In this document: positions 8,209-16,309 of the stretch, one piece after another
Layout of the letters: the number at the start of each line of letters is the position of its first letter
Numbering within the stretch: the first letter of the stretch is position 1
DNA from: Oscillospiraceae bacterium
GTDB taxonomy: Bacteria > Bacillota_A > Clostridia > Oscillospirales > CAG-272
Assembly (NCBI GenBank): GCA_015064425.1
Contig: SVSF01000012.1
Span: 1-27,250, forward strand
Direction: 5' to 3'
Length of the DNA: 27,250 nucleotides
The notes under the pieces: model-generated
The model's input: only the letters and a program-made list of their open reading frames with translations
What the model was told of the DNA's origin: nothing
Databases searched by the model: none
Made by a program: the position numbers and the translations under genes

Positions 8209-8252
8209 ATATAATTTTATGAACGGCAATATATCACATATAATATAACGGT

Positions 8253-8288
8253 CAAGAAAAACAGTTCCTTGTTTCAGCAAAGAACTGT
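8253..8288 (-). terminator. Intrinsic terminator ending the SGNH-cinA-DUF2500 operon
   Basis: An 11-bp stem, ACAGTTC side at 8261-8271 with 8278-8288, including one G-U pair in the minus-strand RNA, 6-nt loop, then TTTTCTT. It lies 10 bp after the stop of the small membrane protein gene. Confidence 0.75.
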
Positions 8289-8298
8289 TCTATACTTA

Positions 8299-8640
8299 TT
8301 ATTCAACATCATCTGCAGGATCAAAGCTTATAAAAACATTGTCCTTATATGTAAGCACACCCGTATCTCCTATCTTCACAGCACCATAGACCCATTTGGA
8401 TACCTTAAGGTCTATTTTTCTGTCTCCGAGGTCGAACTCAATAACGTTGACATATCTGTCATCGTCAAGAGAAACGGATTTGATAACACTCATGTCCGTT
8501 TGGTGCATATCGGAAATACTTGCTTTTACAGTAACGGTCTCCGCCTTTTTCAGCTTCGCCCATCTTATTAGCAATGCTACGGCAATGAATACAGTGAGAG
8601 CTGCCATAAGTGCCAAACAAATATAGGAGATTATTTTCAT
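8299..8640 (-). CDS. Small membrane protein with DUF2500-like domain
   Basis: 113 residues from the ATG at 8640; the longer frame starts at a TTG (8658) and is less likely, and AAGGGA lies about 10 nt before the ATG. One transmembrane helix (about 4-26) is followed by a small beta-rich domain. The C-terminal pattern VSKWVYGAVKIGDTGVLTYKD resembles DUF2500 proteins (VS..YG.L..GD.G.LTY). Function is unknown for that family. It begins 24 bp after cinA and is followed by a terminator, so it is the last gene of the operon. The family assignment rests on a short pattern read by eye. Confidence 0.7.
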   Translation of the reverse strand: MKIISYICLALMAALTVFIAVALLIRWAKLKKAETVTVKASISDMHQTDMSVIKSVSLDDDRYVNVIEFDLGDRKIDLKVSKWVYGAVKIGDTGVLTYKDNVFISFDPADDVE

Positions 8641-8664
8641 AAAACTTATTCCCTTCAATATCTT

Positions 8665-9915
8665 TTATTTTAAGAATTCGTTAACCAAGGTCATAAAGAC
8701 ATTGTTAGACGCTATATTTCTCACGTGTGAGCGATCTTTGCCGCTTACGTATATCTTTCTTGTAACGGTACGTTCTCTGCTGCATATGCTGAAAAAGACG
8801 GTTCCCACGGGATATTTATCGTCTCCGCCGGAGGGTCCCGCATATCCGCTTATTCCCACGCCGTAGTCAGCACCCATCAGTTTCATCGCGCCCTGTGCCA
8901 TCTGCTCAGTAACCTCTCCTGAAACCACACCGTGCATTTTAATTATCTCGGGATCAACACCGACCATAGACTCCTTAACGGATACAGCGTAGCTTACTAC
9001 ACCTCCGTCAAAAACCTCGGATGCCCCCGATATATCCGTAATGTTTTTCATCAAAAGCCCGCCGGTACAGGATTCCGCAAAAGATACCTTTTCAGAACGC
9101 TCGCGTAAGAGCCGTACCGCCGTTTCACAAATATTCGTATCAACTCCGTAGATATATTTACCCACAGACATATTTCTTATCTTTTCTATCGTCTCATCGC
9201 ACATGGCAATACAAGACCCTCTGTCTTTTGCCTTAGCAGTAACTCTGAGCCTGGTTTCGCCCTCTCCGCAATAAGGTGCTACCGTAGGATTTTTACACTC
9301 ACGCATAAAATCTCCTATTTCCGCATCAATAGCAGATTCTCCGATACCCATAAGATTTATATTCTTGCTGTAAAACACGTATTCCGAAAAGCTTTCAAGA
9401 TACGGTATAACGTAATTATCAAACATGGGTATCATCTCTCTGGGAGGTCCGGGAAGCATTATGATCATCTTCCCTCTTGTCTCATCAACGGAGGCAATAC
9501 CCGGTGCCGTTCCGCAGTCATTTTTAAAAACGAAAGCGCCCTCAGGCACATATGCCTGCTTAACGTTGGTCTTCGGCATCTCTACGTTCTTTTCTCGAAA
9601 GAATTCCGCTATACGGTCAAGCGAAGGCTTATGAAGACAGAGCTTCTTTCCCAGACACTCTGCTGCCGTCTCCTTGGTAATATCGTCATAAGTAGGGCCG
9701 AGACCGCCTATAAGTATAAGAAGATCGCAACGTTCAAGTGCCGCATTGATACATGCAGCAAGCCGTGATCTATTGTCCCCCACAGCTGCCTGATAATATT
9801 GATCTATTCCCATACCTGCAAGCTTTTTTGATACGTAAGCCCCGTTGGTATTAACTATATCGCCTATAAGTATTTCTGTGCCGACGCACAGTATCTCTGC
9901 ACTGTTTATTTTCAA
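8665..9915 (-). CDS. cinA: CinA family protein (competence/damage-inducible; pyridine nucleotide cleansing)
   Basis: 416 residues from a TTG at 9915. I prefer this over an upstream in-frame TTG at 9936 because AAAGGAG sits 5 nt before it and the product then begins just before the family's EILCVGTEILIGD opening. The N-terminal molybdopterin-binding-like (COG1058) domain shows GGLGPTYDD (about 70-78) and LPGPPREM (about 154). The C-terminal PncC-like domain has AESCTGG (281-287) and a GPSGGDD..PVGTV segment. In characterised members the two domains give ADP-ribose pyrophosphatase and NMN deamidase activity; in Gram-positives the gene is often linked to recA, which is not seen here. Its ribosome binding site overlaps the stop codon of the SGNH gene, suggesting translational coupling. 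Confidence 0.93.
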   Translation of the reverse strand: MKINSAEILCVGTEILIGDIVNTNGAYVSKKLAGMGIDQYYQAAVGDNRSRLAACINAALERCDLLILIGGLGPTYDDITKETAAECLGKKLCLHKPSLDRIAEFFREKNVEMPKTNVKQAYVPEGAFVFKNDCGTAPGIASVDETRGKMIIMLPGPPREMIPMFDNYVIPYLESFSEYVFYSKNINLMGIGESAIDAEIGDFMRECKNPTVAPYCGEGETRLRVTAKAKDRGSCIAMCDETIEKIRNMSVGKYIYGVDTNICETAVRLLRERSEKVSFAESCTGGLLMKNITDISGASEVFDGGVVSYAVSVKESMVGVDPEIIKMHGVVSGEVTEQMAQGAMKLMGADYGVGISGYAGPSGGDDKYPVGTVFFSICSRERTVTRKIYVSGKDRSHVRNIASNNVFMTLVNEFLK

Positions 9916-9925
9916 AGCTTCTCCT

Positions 9926-10873
9926 TTAATAATCAAGCTTCTTCAAAAGCTTGAGGGCAAATTCGCAGTTTCCGAGATCATTGGGATGAGCCATATCCGC
10001 AAAGAAATCCGTACCGTGAGGAACCAAAGTCCATCCTTCTACCGCATTATATCCGCGAGCCTTGGCCTTGCTGAGCTGAGCCTCAACTATCTTCTTATAC
10101 ATAGAGAAGAAATCTGCCCACTTGTCAAGATATATCTCCGTTTCCCAAGGCATAGATACTACGTTGACTTTAGCGTTGGGATAGGAAACGGCGAGCTTAT
10201 CAAAGAACGCTTCCATATTCTTTTCTATCTTTTCAAAATTTCCAACAAAGCATGCATCGTTGGTTCCGAACGCAACGATAATAATATCGGGATCAAAGCC
10301 CTGGGCGGTATCAATGGTATCGGGATCGTAAATATCTCCGCCTACGGAATTATTAAGATAATCCGCATCTAGGAACTCTGCTATCTGAGGAATGTAAGCC
10401 AAAGAAGGATGCTTTGCAAATAGTCCCTGTGATATGGAGTCGCCTATCATCAATATCTTATGCTTGTATTCCTTTTCGGGCACAGGTTCCCAATTTCCCA
10501 GATCGAAGTTTCCGAGAACGATCTCGCAGCATACGGGGAGGAATATCTTCATTTCCACCTTACCGGGAACTATCTTCTTGTAAGAAAATCTTCCTTCTTC
10601 AAGTACGTCAACGCTTCCTCTATATATTCCGTCTTCGATCACATCGAAGAGGAATCCGGGGAAGAATACACCGATTTTTTTATAATCAAAAGATATCTCC
10701 TCAGCATCTGTCACAAACTCAAGAGTAACCCCCGCAGGGCATCTCTGATATGGAGTCCATTCAATACGGTCATATCTTTCCTCCTGAGCCTTTGTAAATC
10801 TCATAGGAAGGTAAAATCCGTCTTCTGTTTCTCTTATGCTTATGCATTTTTTAAATATATTCTTAATATCCAT
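9926..10873 (-). CDS. SGNH/GDSL family hydrolase with N-terminal beta-sandwich (CE2-like layout)
   Basis: 315 residues from the ATG at 10873, chosen because GGAGG lies 7 nt upstream; an earlier in-frame start at 10945 falls in the promoter. Residues 1-130 look like an all-beta carbohydrate-binding or jelly-roll module. The SGNH core follows: GDSIS (S146 nucleophile), NNSVGGD (Gly of block II), GTND (N205, block III) and DMAHP (D293, H296). All four blocks are present, so it should be an active esterase, most likely a carbohydrate deacetylase-type enzyme. No signal peptide is visible, so an intracellular role on imported sugars or sugar esters is likely. First gene of an operon with cinA (10-bp gap). 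Confidence 0.85.
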   Translation of the reverse strand: MDIKNIFKKCISIRETEDGFYLPMRFTKAQEERYDRIEWTPYQRCPAGVTLEFVTDAEEISFDYKKIGVFFPGFLFDVIEDGIYRGSVDVLEEGRFSYKKIVPGKVEMKIFLPVCCEIVLGNFDLGNWEPVPEKEYKHKILMIGDSISQGLFAKHPSLAYIPQIAEFLDADYLNNSVGGDIYDPDTIDTAQGFDPDIIIVAFGTNDACFVGNFEKIEKNMEAFFDKLAVSYPNAKVNVVSMPWETEIYLDKWADFFSMYKKIVEAQLSKAKARGYNAVEGWTLVPHGTDFFADMAHPNDLGNCEFALKLLKKLDY

Positions 10874-10915
10874 ATTTATTCCTCCAAGCTCTGCGCTTTG
10901 CTTTTTTATGCCTTT

Positions 10916-10945
10916 ATAGTACCATAGAAAAGTAAAAAAAGTCAA
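10916..10945 (-). promoter_or_regulatory. Promoter for the SGNH-cinA-DUF2500 operon
   Basis: Minus-strand TTGACT, 18-nt T-rich spacer, TACTAT. The predicted start is about 35 nt before the SGNH ATG. Confidence 0.6.
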
Positions 10946-11072
10946 TACGGATAAAGCTTTATTGAATTTATTTTATTTTCGCTTGCCGATTGCTTTCTCA
11001 TCGCTTTTTGTACATAATGCACAAAAAAAGCTGAAAGAAGCCTCTTGTTTTCCTTGCATGGCATATATTCAG

Positions 11073-11088
11073 CTTGCATTTTTGCAAG
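11073..11088. repeat. Perfect 16-nt inverted repeat in the SGNH/pckA divergent region
   Basis: CTTGCATTTTTGCAAG, two 6-bp arms around TTTT, followed on the plus strand by TTTTATT. There is no gene upstream on the plus strand for it to terminate, so it is either a protein-binding site or a fortuitous AT-rich hairpin. Confidence 0.4.
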
Positions 11089-11100
11089 TTTTATTCACAA

Positions 11101-11134
11101 TTTTTGCATTTTTTGTTTTCAAAAATTGCAAAAA
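11101..11134. repeat. AT-rich hairpin just upstream of the pckA promoter
   Basis: TTTTTGCA (11101-11108) pairs with TGCAAAAA (11127-11134), and five more T-A pairs extend the stem inward past a single bulged base. It shares the TTTTGCA core with the inverted repeat 20 bp upstream and ends 17 bp before the -35 box. The rest of 10946-11151 holds no gene that I can support. Confidence 0.4.
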
Positions 11135-11151
11135 ATAATGTTTGGCAAGTA

Positions 11152-11180
11152 TTGACAAAGAAATAATTATATGATAATAT
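11152..11180 (+). promoter_or_regulatory. Strong sigma-A-type promoter for pckA
   Basis: TTGACA (perfect -35), 17-nt spacer, TAATAT, with a TG-like G at 11173 upstream of the -10. The predicted transcript start is near 11187. Confidence 0.75.
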
Positions 11181-11186
11181 TGAAAA

Positions 11187-11324
11187 TGCGTGGGAAAGCA
11201 AAGGCAAAATCGAGAAAAAGGCGTTTTTCCTAATCTTTTCGCAAAATGCAATTTTCGAATTTCAAAAATGTAAAAATAAAAAATAGCCAATATGGCAAAC
11301 ATTCATTATGACGGAGGAAACAAA
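11187..11324 (+). promoter_or_regulatory. Long 5' leader of pckA
   Basis: About 138 nt between the predicted start of transcription and the pckA ATG. It contains weak hairpins (GAAAAA/TTTTTC at 11214-11229; AAAAT/ATTTT at about 11243-11255) and ends with GGAGG at 11313-11317. I see no known riboswitch and no intrinsic terminator in it. Confidence 0.4.
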
Positions 11325-12899
11325 ATGAACAGCATCAGTCTTGAAAAAGCAGGCATTGCCGCTCCCAAGGCAGTGTACAGAAATCTCTGCCCCGCAAAGC
11401 TCGTTGAGATAGCTTTGGCAAACAAGGAAGGTAAGCTTTCCGAAACAGGGGCTTTCGTAGTAAACACGGGAAAATACACAGGACGTTCCCCTGACGACAA
11501 GTTTATCGTTGATACTCCCGAATATCACAACGATATTTCATGGGGCAAAGTAAACAAGCCTATCGAGCAGAAATATTTTGACGCACTCTACGAAAAGGTA
11601 TGCGCATATCTTAACGGCAAAGAGCTCTATGTATTCGACGGATTTGCAGGAGCAGACAAGAAGTACCACAAAGGCTTCAGAGTTATTAACGAATTTGCTT
11701 GTCAGAATCTCTTTATCCATCAGCTTCTCGTTCGTCCCACCGACGAAGAGCTTGCTTCCTTCGAACCCGACTACACCATTATCGCTGCTCCCGGCTTCAA
11801 GTGCGATCCCGAAGCTGATCACGTACACAGCGAAGCAGCTATCATTATCGACTATATGAAGAAGATCGTTCTTATTGCAGGATCTGCATATGCAGGCGAG
11901 ATCAAGAAGAGCGTATTCTCCACAATGAACTTTATCCTTCCCATGCAGGGTGTGCTTCCCATGCACTGCTCCGCAAACAAGGATGAGGAAGGCAACACAG
12001 CACTCTTCTTCGGGCTTTCCGGAACAGGTAAGACAACACTCAGTGCCGACCCCAACAGAATACTCATCGGTGACGACGAGCACGGCTGGTCTGACAACGG
12101 CGTATTCAACTTTGAGGGCGGTTGCTACGCTAAGTGCATCAACCTTTCCAAAGAGCACGAGCCCGAGATCTGGAATGCTATCAAATTCGGTTCTCTTGTA
12201 GAAAACGTTGTAATGGACGAAAACGGAAAGCTTGACTTTGATGATGCGACATATACGGAAAACACACGTGTAGGATATCCTATAGACTTTATTCCCAACG
12301 CTGATGTAAACGGTACCGGCAATCAGCCCAAGGCAGTTATATTCCTTACAGCAGATGCTTTCGGTGTTCTCCCTCCCATCTCCAAGCTTGACAAAAATAT
12401 GGCTATGTATCACTTCGTTTCCGGTTACACAAGTAAGCTTGCCGGAACAGAAAGAGGAATTACAGAGCCTCAGGGAACATTCTCTACCTGCTTCGGCGCT
12501 CCTTTCCTTCCTCTCGATCCTTCCGTATATGCGGAAATGCTTGGTGAAAGACTTGAAAAGACAGGCGCTGACGTTTACCTCATTAACACAGGTTGGTCCG
12601 GAGGCGCGTACGGCGTAGGAAGCAGAATCAAGCTCAAGTACACAAGAGCAATGGTAACCGCAGCGCTCAACGGAGAGCTTGCAAAGTCCGAGTTCGTACT
12701 TGACGAGAGATTCAACGTATACGTACCCAAGACCTGTCCCGACGTTCCCGAAGAAATACTCACACCCAAGAACACCTGGGAAGACAAGGATGCTTACGAT
12801 AAGACGGCAGATCACCTGGCAAGTCTCTTTGAAAACAATTTCAAAAAATATACAAATATGCCGGAAAATATCGTAAATGCAGGTCCTAAAGTAAAATAA
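11325..12899 (+). CDS. pckA: ATP-dependent phosphoenolpyruvate carboxykinase
   Basis: 524 residues from the ATG at 11325, set by GGAGG 7 nt upstream; an earlier ATG at 11292 lacks a site. It interconverts oxaloacetate + ATP and PEP + CO2 + ADP (EC 4.1.1.49), either for gluconeogenesis or, in many fermenting anaerobes, in the PEP-carboxylating direction for energy. Diagnostic features: TGRSP (R54, substrate), the PEPCK-specific P-loop GLSGTGKT (230-237), the kinase-2 metal motif IGDDEHGW (D250, D251) and the C-terminal TGWSGGAYG adenine-side segment. Length matches the family. Codon use is strongly biased (for instance CCC for proline), consistent with high expression. It has a strong promoter, a 138-nt leader and its own terminator, so it is monocistronic. 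Confidence 0.97.
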   Translation: MNSISLEKAGIAAPKAVYRNLCPAKLVEIALANKEGKLSETGAFVVNTGKYTGRSPDDKFIVDTPEYHNDISWGKVNKPIEQKYFDALYEKVCAYLNGKELYVFDGFAGADKKYHKGFRVINEFACQNLFIHQLLVRPTDEELASFEPDYTIIAAPGFKCDPEADHVHSEAAIIIDYMKKIVLIAGSAYAGEIKKSVFSTMNFILPMQGVLPMHCSANKDEEGNTALFFGLSGTGKTTLSADPNRILIGDDEHGWSDNGVFNFEGGCYAKCINLSKEHEPEIWNAIKFGSLVENVVMDENGKLDFDDATYTENTRVGYPIDFIPNADVNGTGNQPKAVIFLTADAFGVLPPISKLDKNMAMYHFVSGYTSKLAGTERGITEPQGTFSTCFGAPFLPLDPSVYAEMLGERLEKTGADVYLINTGWSGGAYGVGSRIKLKYTRAMVTAALNGELAKSEFVLDERFNVYVPKTCPDVPEEILTPKNTWEDKDAYDKTADHLASLFENNFKKYTNMPENIVNAGPKVK

Positions 12900-12904
12900 G
12901 AAAT

Positions 12905-12938
12905 AAAAAGTGAAGTGCAAACGCACTTCACTTTTTTT
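12905..12938 (+). terminator. Intrinsic terminator of pckA
   Basis: Stem AGTGAAGTGC/GCACTTCACT with an AAAC loop, followed by a run of T; begins six bases after the stop codon. Confidence 0.92.
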
Positions 12939-13031
12939 GTATAGTTTTCTGCCTCGGGGACAAACTATGCTTTGACGGAAACGATTTGGATAAAAACCGT
13001 TACTGTCATTACGTTAAAAAGGATATATTCG

Positions 13032-13589
13032 ATGAAAACCAAAATATTAAGCTTATTTTTTGCTTTATTTATTTTGTCGTCCGTATTCTGCGGATGTGCA
13101 AGGGATGAAATGAAAGAGCTTGAAAGCGATGCAAAGGATATGAAGGATACCGCTGAGGAGAATTTTGAAAGAACTATGCCTCACGGGCCTTCAGATCCTA
13201 TAAGGCGAGATACGGAAAAGGATACGGATAACAACTATCACGGCAAAGGACCTTATTCTTCGGCTATAGACGGCATCTTGGGATCCGATTTCCCCGGCAT
13301 GGCGGGTACTCATATAGGAACTCTTTTCGATGAGTCATTCACTAACGGAAGATGGTATCACACCGACTCCGATAAGCCGTCCGATACCACAGACGGCGAA
13401 AACGATTACGTGACGTTTGAGGGAGATACCGTAAAAAACGGAATAAGCTCTCACGTAAAAGTCGTTTTCAGCTTAGACTCTTCGGGAAAGCTTGACATTC
13501 ACGATTGTACTATTGACGACGTCAAATCCTCAAAGTCCGATCTTACCGATCTTCTGACAAAAGAAAACGGAATGTCCCTTACAAAATAA
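13032..13589 (+). CDS. Putative lipoprotein of unknown function
   Basis: 185 residues from the ATG at 13032 (AAGGA about 9 nt upstream); the frame extends upstream to a TTG with no site, which I reject because the signal peptide starts at the ATG. A short basic start and hydrophobic core lead to VFCGC, making C22 the likely lipidated cysteine (the -3 Phe is atypical). A charged, probably helical spacer (about 25-70) with many Glu, Asp and Lys precedes a C-terminal domain containing GTHIGTLFDESFTNGRWYHT and VKVVFSLDSSGKLDIHDC. I do not recognise the domain. It is exported and likely membrane-anchored. Monocistronic between pckA and ppiB, with a terminator after it; I find no convincing promoter. 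Confidence 0.75.
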   Translation: MKTKILSLFFALFILSSVFCGCARDEMKELESDAKDMKDTAEENFERTMPHGPSDPIRRDTEKDTDNNYHGKGPYSSAIDGILGSDFPGMAGTHIGTLFDESFTNGRWYHTDSDKPSDTTDGENDYVTFEGDTVKNGISSHVKVVFSLDSSGKLDIHDCTIDDVKSSKSDLTDLLTKENGMSLTK

Positions 13590-13593
13590 AGCC

Positions 13594-13630
13594 GAGGGGC
13601 TGTCTCACTCCTTGTGATACAGTCCCTCTT
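13594..13630. terminator. Bidirectional terminator between the lipoprotein and cyclophilin genes
   Basis: Stem GAGGG-CTGT-TCAC (13594-13608) with GTGA-ACAG-CCCTC (13614-13628), interrupted by one G-U pair and one mismatch, 5-nt loop. Plus-strand T-tract is poor (TTACTTATT); the minus-strand reading continues into GGCTTTATTTTG. Confidence 0.65.
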
Positions 13631-13635
13631 ACTTA

Positions 13636-14109
13636 TTATTCTTCAATGTATATTCTCTTTATCTGCTGATCCTCAAAAGGACGGTCCATATGGTCGGTAG
13701 CGGTCTCGGCGATCTCATCAACAGTTTCCATACCGTCAATTACTTTTCCGAAAGCAGCATACTGCCCGTCAAGATAAGGCGCATCTTCATGCATTATAAA
13801 GAACTGAGAGCTTGCGGAGTCATAGCTTCTGGCTCTCGCCATAGATATAACGCCTCTTTCGTGCTTTATGGTATTATTTACACCGTTCGCCAGAAATTCT
13901 CCTTTGATATTTTCTTCGGCGCCGCCCATTCCCGTTCCGTTGGGGCATCCGCCCTGAATCATAAAGCCTCTTATTACTCTATGGAAAATGAGTCCGTCAT
14001 AGAAGCCTCTTTTTACGAGCTTCTCGAAATTTTCTACAGTAATAGGTGCGATATCGGGATAAAGCTCAAGGCTTATAGTCTTACCGTTTTCCATTTCTAT
14101 CTTTATCAT
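13636..14109 (-). CDS. ppiB: Peptidyl-prolyl cis-trans isomerase, cyclophilin type
   Basis: 157 residues, the size of a minimal cytoplasmic bacterial cyclophilin. FHRVIRGFMIQGG carries the catalytic Arg (R44), F49, M50 and Q52; SQFFI (Q102, F103) and the FGKVIDGMETVD segment complete the active-site barrel. No signal peptide is present. It catalyses proline isomerisation during protein folding. Close in layout to B. subtilis PpiB. The ATG is preceded by AAAGGA at about 10 nt. Transcribed alone from a good promoter that overlaps the divergent ytvI promoter region. Confidence 0.95.
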   Translation of the reverse strand: MIKIEMENGKTISLELYPDIAPITVENFEKLVKRGFYDGLIFHRVIRGFMIQGGCPNGTGMGGAEENIKGEFLANGVNNTIKHERGVISMARARSYDSASSQFFIMHEDAPYLDGQYAAFGKVIDGMETVDEIAETATDHMDRPFEDQQIKRIYIEE

Positions 14110-14151
14110 AATTCTTTTTCCTTTCTGTTTGCTCCGAGTTTTGACAAATTG

Positions 14152-14181
14152 ATTCTAACAGAAATCTAAGGTGCTTGTCAA
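14152..14181 (-). promoter_or_regulatory. Promoter for the cyclophilin gene
   Basis: Minus-strand TTGACA (perfect -35), 18-nt spacer, TAGAAT. Confidence 0.6.
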
Positions 14182-14200
14182 CCGAATTTTTACATATAAT
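14172..14200 (+). promoter_or_regulatory. Possible promoter for the ytvI-like gene
   Basis: A perfect TATAAT at 14195-14200, with only a weak TGCTTG at 17-nt spacing; its -35 zone overlaps the -35 box of the divergent ppiB promoter, so the two may compete for polymerase. Confidence 0.35.
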
Positions 14201-14230
14201 TACATATATACTTAAAAAGGAGGAAGGTAA

Positions 14231-15319
14231 ATGCAATTTTTTCCAAAGGAAGACTACAAAAAGCCTCTGTATATCGCATCTTATATACTTATCGGAATAC
14301 TTGTTTTTTATATTTTTATAAAATACGTTCTTAAGCTTATTCTTCCGTTTCTCATTGCATTTATGATAGTACTGTCTTTACGCCCACTCATAAACACTAT
14401 AAGCAAAAAGACAAAAATGCCAAAACGTCCCGTAAGCATAACTGTCGTTCTTACGATTACGGCTTTCCTTATTTCCGCATTTTGTTATTTCACAGAAAAG
14501 ATATTCACCGAGTTACGTGCGCTGACCGCATATCTCAACGAAAACGGAGATCGAATAATCGATGTCTTTGTGGACATTTTTTCCATGCTAAAAGAAAAGC
14601 TTCCTTTTTTAGACAGATTGATCGAGAGCAACGACGGCGGTCAGGGAATATCCGTAGCGGCAAAAGCGCTTGAGTCAGTTATAAACAACCTTGCCTCTTC
14701 TCTCCCGGATAAGTTATACAGAGTCATAGTATCTGTACCCGAAGGTCTGTTCTTCGCTATAGTCCTTATAATGTCAGCCGTTTACGTCTGTGCCGATTAT
14801 GATAAGCTGTCAGACTTTGCAGATGAAAGGCTTCCGAAAAAATTTATGTCTGCGTTCCGAAAAATAAAATCCGAGCTTAAAGATACGGCATTTAAGTATC
14901 TGAAGGCATATGTCCTTTTGATCTTTATTACGTTTTCTGAACTTTTGTGCGGATTTCTTATCCTTGATATAGACTATGCATTCCTGCTTGCCCTCATAAT
15001 TTCCGTAATTGATATTCTGCCCGTCCTCGGCGCAGGTACTGTTTTGGTTCCCTGGGCGCTTATATTATATATTACAGGGAACGTGTATCTCGGCACAGGC
15101 TTGCTTATAATGTTCGGGGTAATGACTCTGTTACGGCAATTCATTGAGCCGCAAATAGTAGGCAAAAGCTTCGGTATACATCCACTTGTAATGCTCATCT
15201 CAATGTACGCAGGTTACGGCCTTTGGGGTATTACCGGCATAATATCATTTCCTATAGCCGCCGCTCTGCTTTGGGGACCCTTGATACAAAACAAAAGAAA
15301 AAAAGAACTCGGTACTTGA
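14231..15319 (+). CDS. ytvI: AI-2E family transporter / YtvI-like sporulation integral membrane protein
   Basis: 362 residues with about eight membrane helices: two to three near the N terminus (12-32, 35-55, 68-88), a soluble amphipathic insert (95-160), and a C-terminal bundle from 165. Family signatures are DILPVLGAGTVLVPWAL in the re-entrant/core region and IEPQIVGKSFGIHPL. The family includes Na+/H+ antiporter-like and AI-2 exporter members and the B. subtilis YtvI protein; the substrate cannot be assigned here. A strong GGAGG site precedes the ATG. It is followed directly by a terminator whose left arm lies inside the last codons. Calling it YtvI follows the sporulation-rich surroundings and the family size; a general permease role is equally possible. 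Confidence 0.82.
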   Translation: MQFFPKEDYKKPLYIASYILIGILVFYIFIKYVLKLILPFLIAFMIVLSLRPLINTISKKTKMPKRPVSITVVLTITAFLISAFCYFTEKIFTELRALTAYLNENGDRIIDVFVDIFSMLKEKLPFLDRLIESNDGGQGISVAAKALESVINNLASSLPDKLYRVIVSVPEGLFFAIVLIMSAVYVCADYDKLSDFADERLPKKFMSAFRKIKSELKDTAFKYLKAYVLLIFITFSELLCGFLILDIDYAFLLALIISVIDILPVLGAGTVLVPWALILYITGNVYLGTGLLIMFGVMTLLRQFIEPQIVGKSFGIHPLVMLISMYAGYGLWGITGIISFPIAAALLWGPLIQNKRKKELGT

Positions 15320-15341
15320 TTGTAAATACCGAGCTCTTTCT
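15302..15341. terminator. Bidirectional terminator between ytvI and the sugar isomerase gene
   Basis: 13-bp arms AAAGAACTCGGTA (15302-15314) and TACCGAGCTCTTT (15327-15339) with one mismatch and a 12-nt loop. The ytvI stop codon lies in the loop, so the arms overlap coding sequence. Confidence 0.75.
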
Positions 15342-16247
15342 TTATTCATCATACATACCGTATGCTTCGAGAATCGACTTTGCCACCTCATAATTATATC
15401 TGAGAGCTGCCTTTACAGCTGCCGCAGGAGGATCAAGCAAACGTTTTCCGCCTCCCGTATTATCGCCTTTTTTCTTTATAAGTCCCAGAACCTCATATGT
15501 AAAATATCCGCCAAACCCCGAATCTATTATTCCCTGCATCAAATTATCAACATCAAGTCCTCCCACAAACAGAGGCAGGTGAAAATCTGCATTTTTAAAA
15601 TTATCATGTATGTGGAGGGCTCTGAGATTAGCTCCCAGACTTACAAGCTCATTATGTATATCCAAGCCCTGAATTAGAGCGTGCCCCGTATCCCATACCG
15701 CAGCGAATTTCTTATGTCCCAAAAAGCCTATCATATCATTGAGATCTTCTGCGGTGATCGGAAAATACCTTCCGCCCATATTGACCAGGCAGGTGTTTTC
15801 AAGCAGAATGTTTACGTCGTACTTTTCCATAGAAGGTATAAGTGCCTCAAAGAAAGGACGGTTAGCTTCAAAGTAGGCAAGTTTATCCCCGGGATATTTA
15901 AAAGCGTCATCTATAGCAGAATGTATAGCCATCTCTTTTATACCAAGCATAGCACAAGCCTCTATAGAACGGCAGGTAGCCATTATACTGCGTTCCATAT
16001 TTTCCCCGAGAAGAGGGCAAGACGGGGCATGGGCCTGTACGAACTTCATTCCCAAAGAGTCAGCCGCATCTTTAGCTTCCATGATATAGTCCTTCCAATT
16101 ATCCGACATAAAAGGATGGCCTTCCTCCGCCATAAAATAAAAGCTGAAATCAAGATATTTAAATCCGGTCCCCTCATAGAGTCTTATGGCGTCCCCAATA
16201 TTTTTCGAAAAACATTGGACTTCTTGTGTCGTGGTTGCTATTTTCAT
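15342..16247 (-). CDS. Sugar phosphate isomerase/epimerase (xylose isomerase-like TIM barrel)
   Basis: 301 residues from the ATG at 16247, chosen because AAGGATGA lies 5-8 nt upstream; an earlier start (16304) would run into divIC. AP-endonuclease-2/TIM-barrel family. Likely divalent-metal ligands: E150 (LLENT), D186 and H189 (VWDTGHA), H212 or H214 with D215 (LHIHDN), and E252 (TYEVLG); H73 (QAHAP) and H109 line the barrel. These are the positions used by tagatose/psicose 3-epimerases and inosose isomerase-like enzymes. The substrate is unknown. It starts 53 bp after divIC but a terminator stands between, so it is probably a separate unit. In B. subtilis yabR takes this place. Confidence 0.85.
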   Translation of the reverse strand: MKIATTTQEVQCFSKNIGDAIRLYEGTGFKYLDFSFYFMAEEGHPFMSDNWKDYIMEAKDAADSLGMKFVQAHAPSCPLLGENMERSIMATCRSIEACAMLGIKEMAIHSAIDDAFKYPGDKLAYFEANRPFFEALIPSMEKYDVNILLENTCLVNMGGRYFPITAEDLNDMIGFLGHKKFAAVWDTGHALIQGLDIHNELVSLGANLRALHIHDNFKNADFHLPLFVGGLDVDNLMQGIIDSGFGGYFTYEVLGLIKKKGDNTGGGKRLLDPPAAAVKAALRYNYEVAKSILEAYGMYDE

Positions 16248-16273
16248 AAGATCATCCTTTCGCACATTTTTAA

Positions 16274-16309
16274 GAAAAATAAAAGGGATTCGAGCCAAGC
16301 TCAATTCCC
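16274..16309 (-). terminator. Terminator at the end of divIC
   Basis: Minus-strand 11-bp stem GGGAATTGAGC/GCTCGAATCCC (one mismatch, one G-U pair, 3-nt loop) followed by TTTTATTTTTC. The left arm includes the divIC stop codon. A TTGAGC-17-TATTTT pair overlapping it could be a weak promoter for the isomerase. Confidence 0.7.

Noticed and set aside
8641..8658. TTG start extending the DUF2500-like protein
   Set aside because: The ATG at 8640 begins directly at the membrane helix and has a purine-rich site upstream.
10874..10945. N-terminal extension of the SGNH hydrolase
   Set aside because: The extension covers the promoter and the GGAGG site; the ATG at 10873 is better supported.
11538..12926. 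462-codon open frame antisense to nearly all of pckA
   Set aside because: Codon bias of pckA removes stops from the opposite frame; the product is Cys/Val rich without any family resemblance, and no ribosome binding site supports it.
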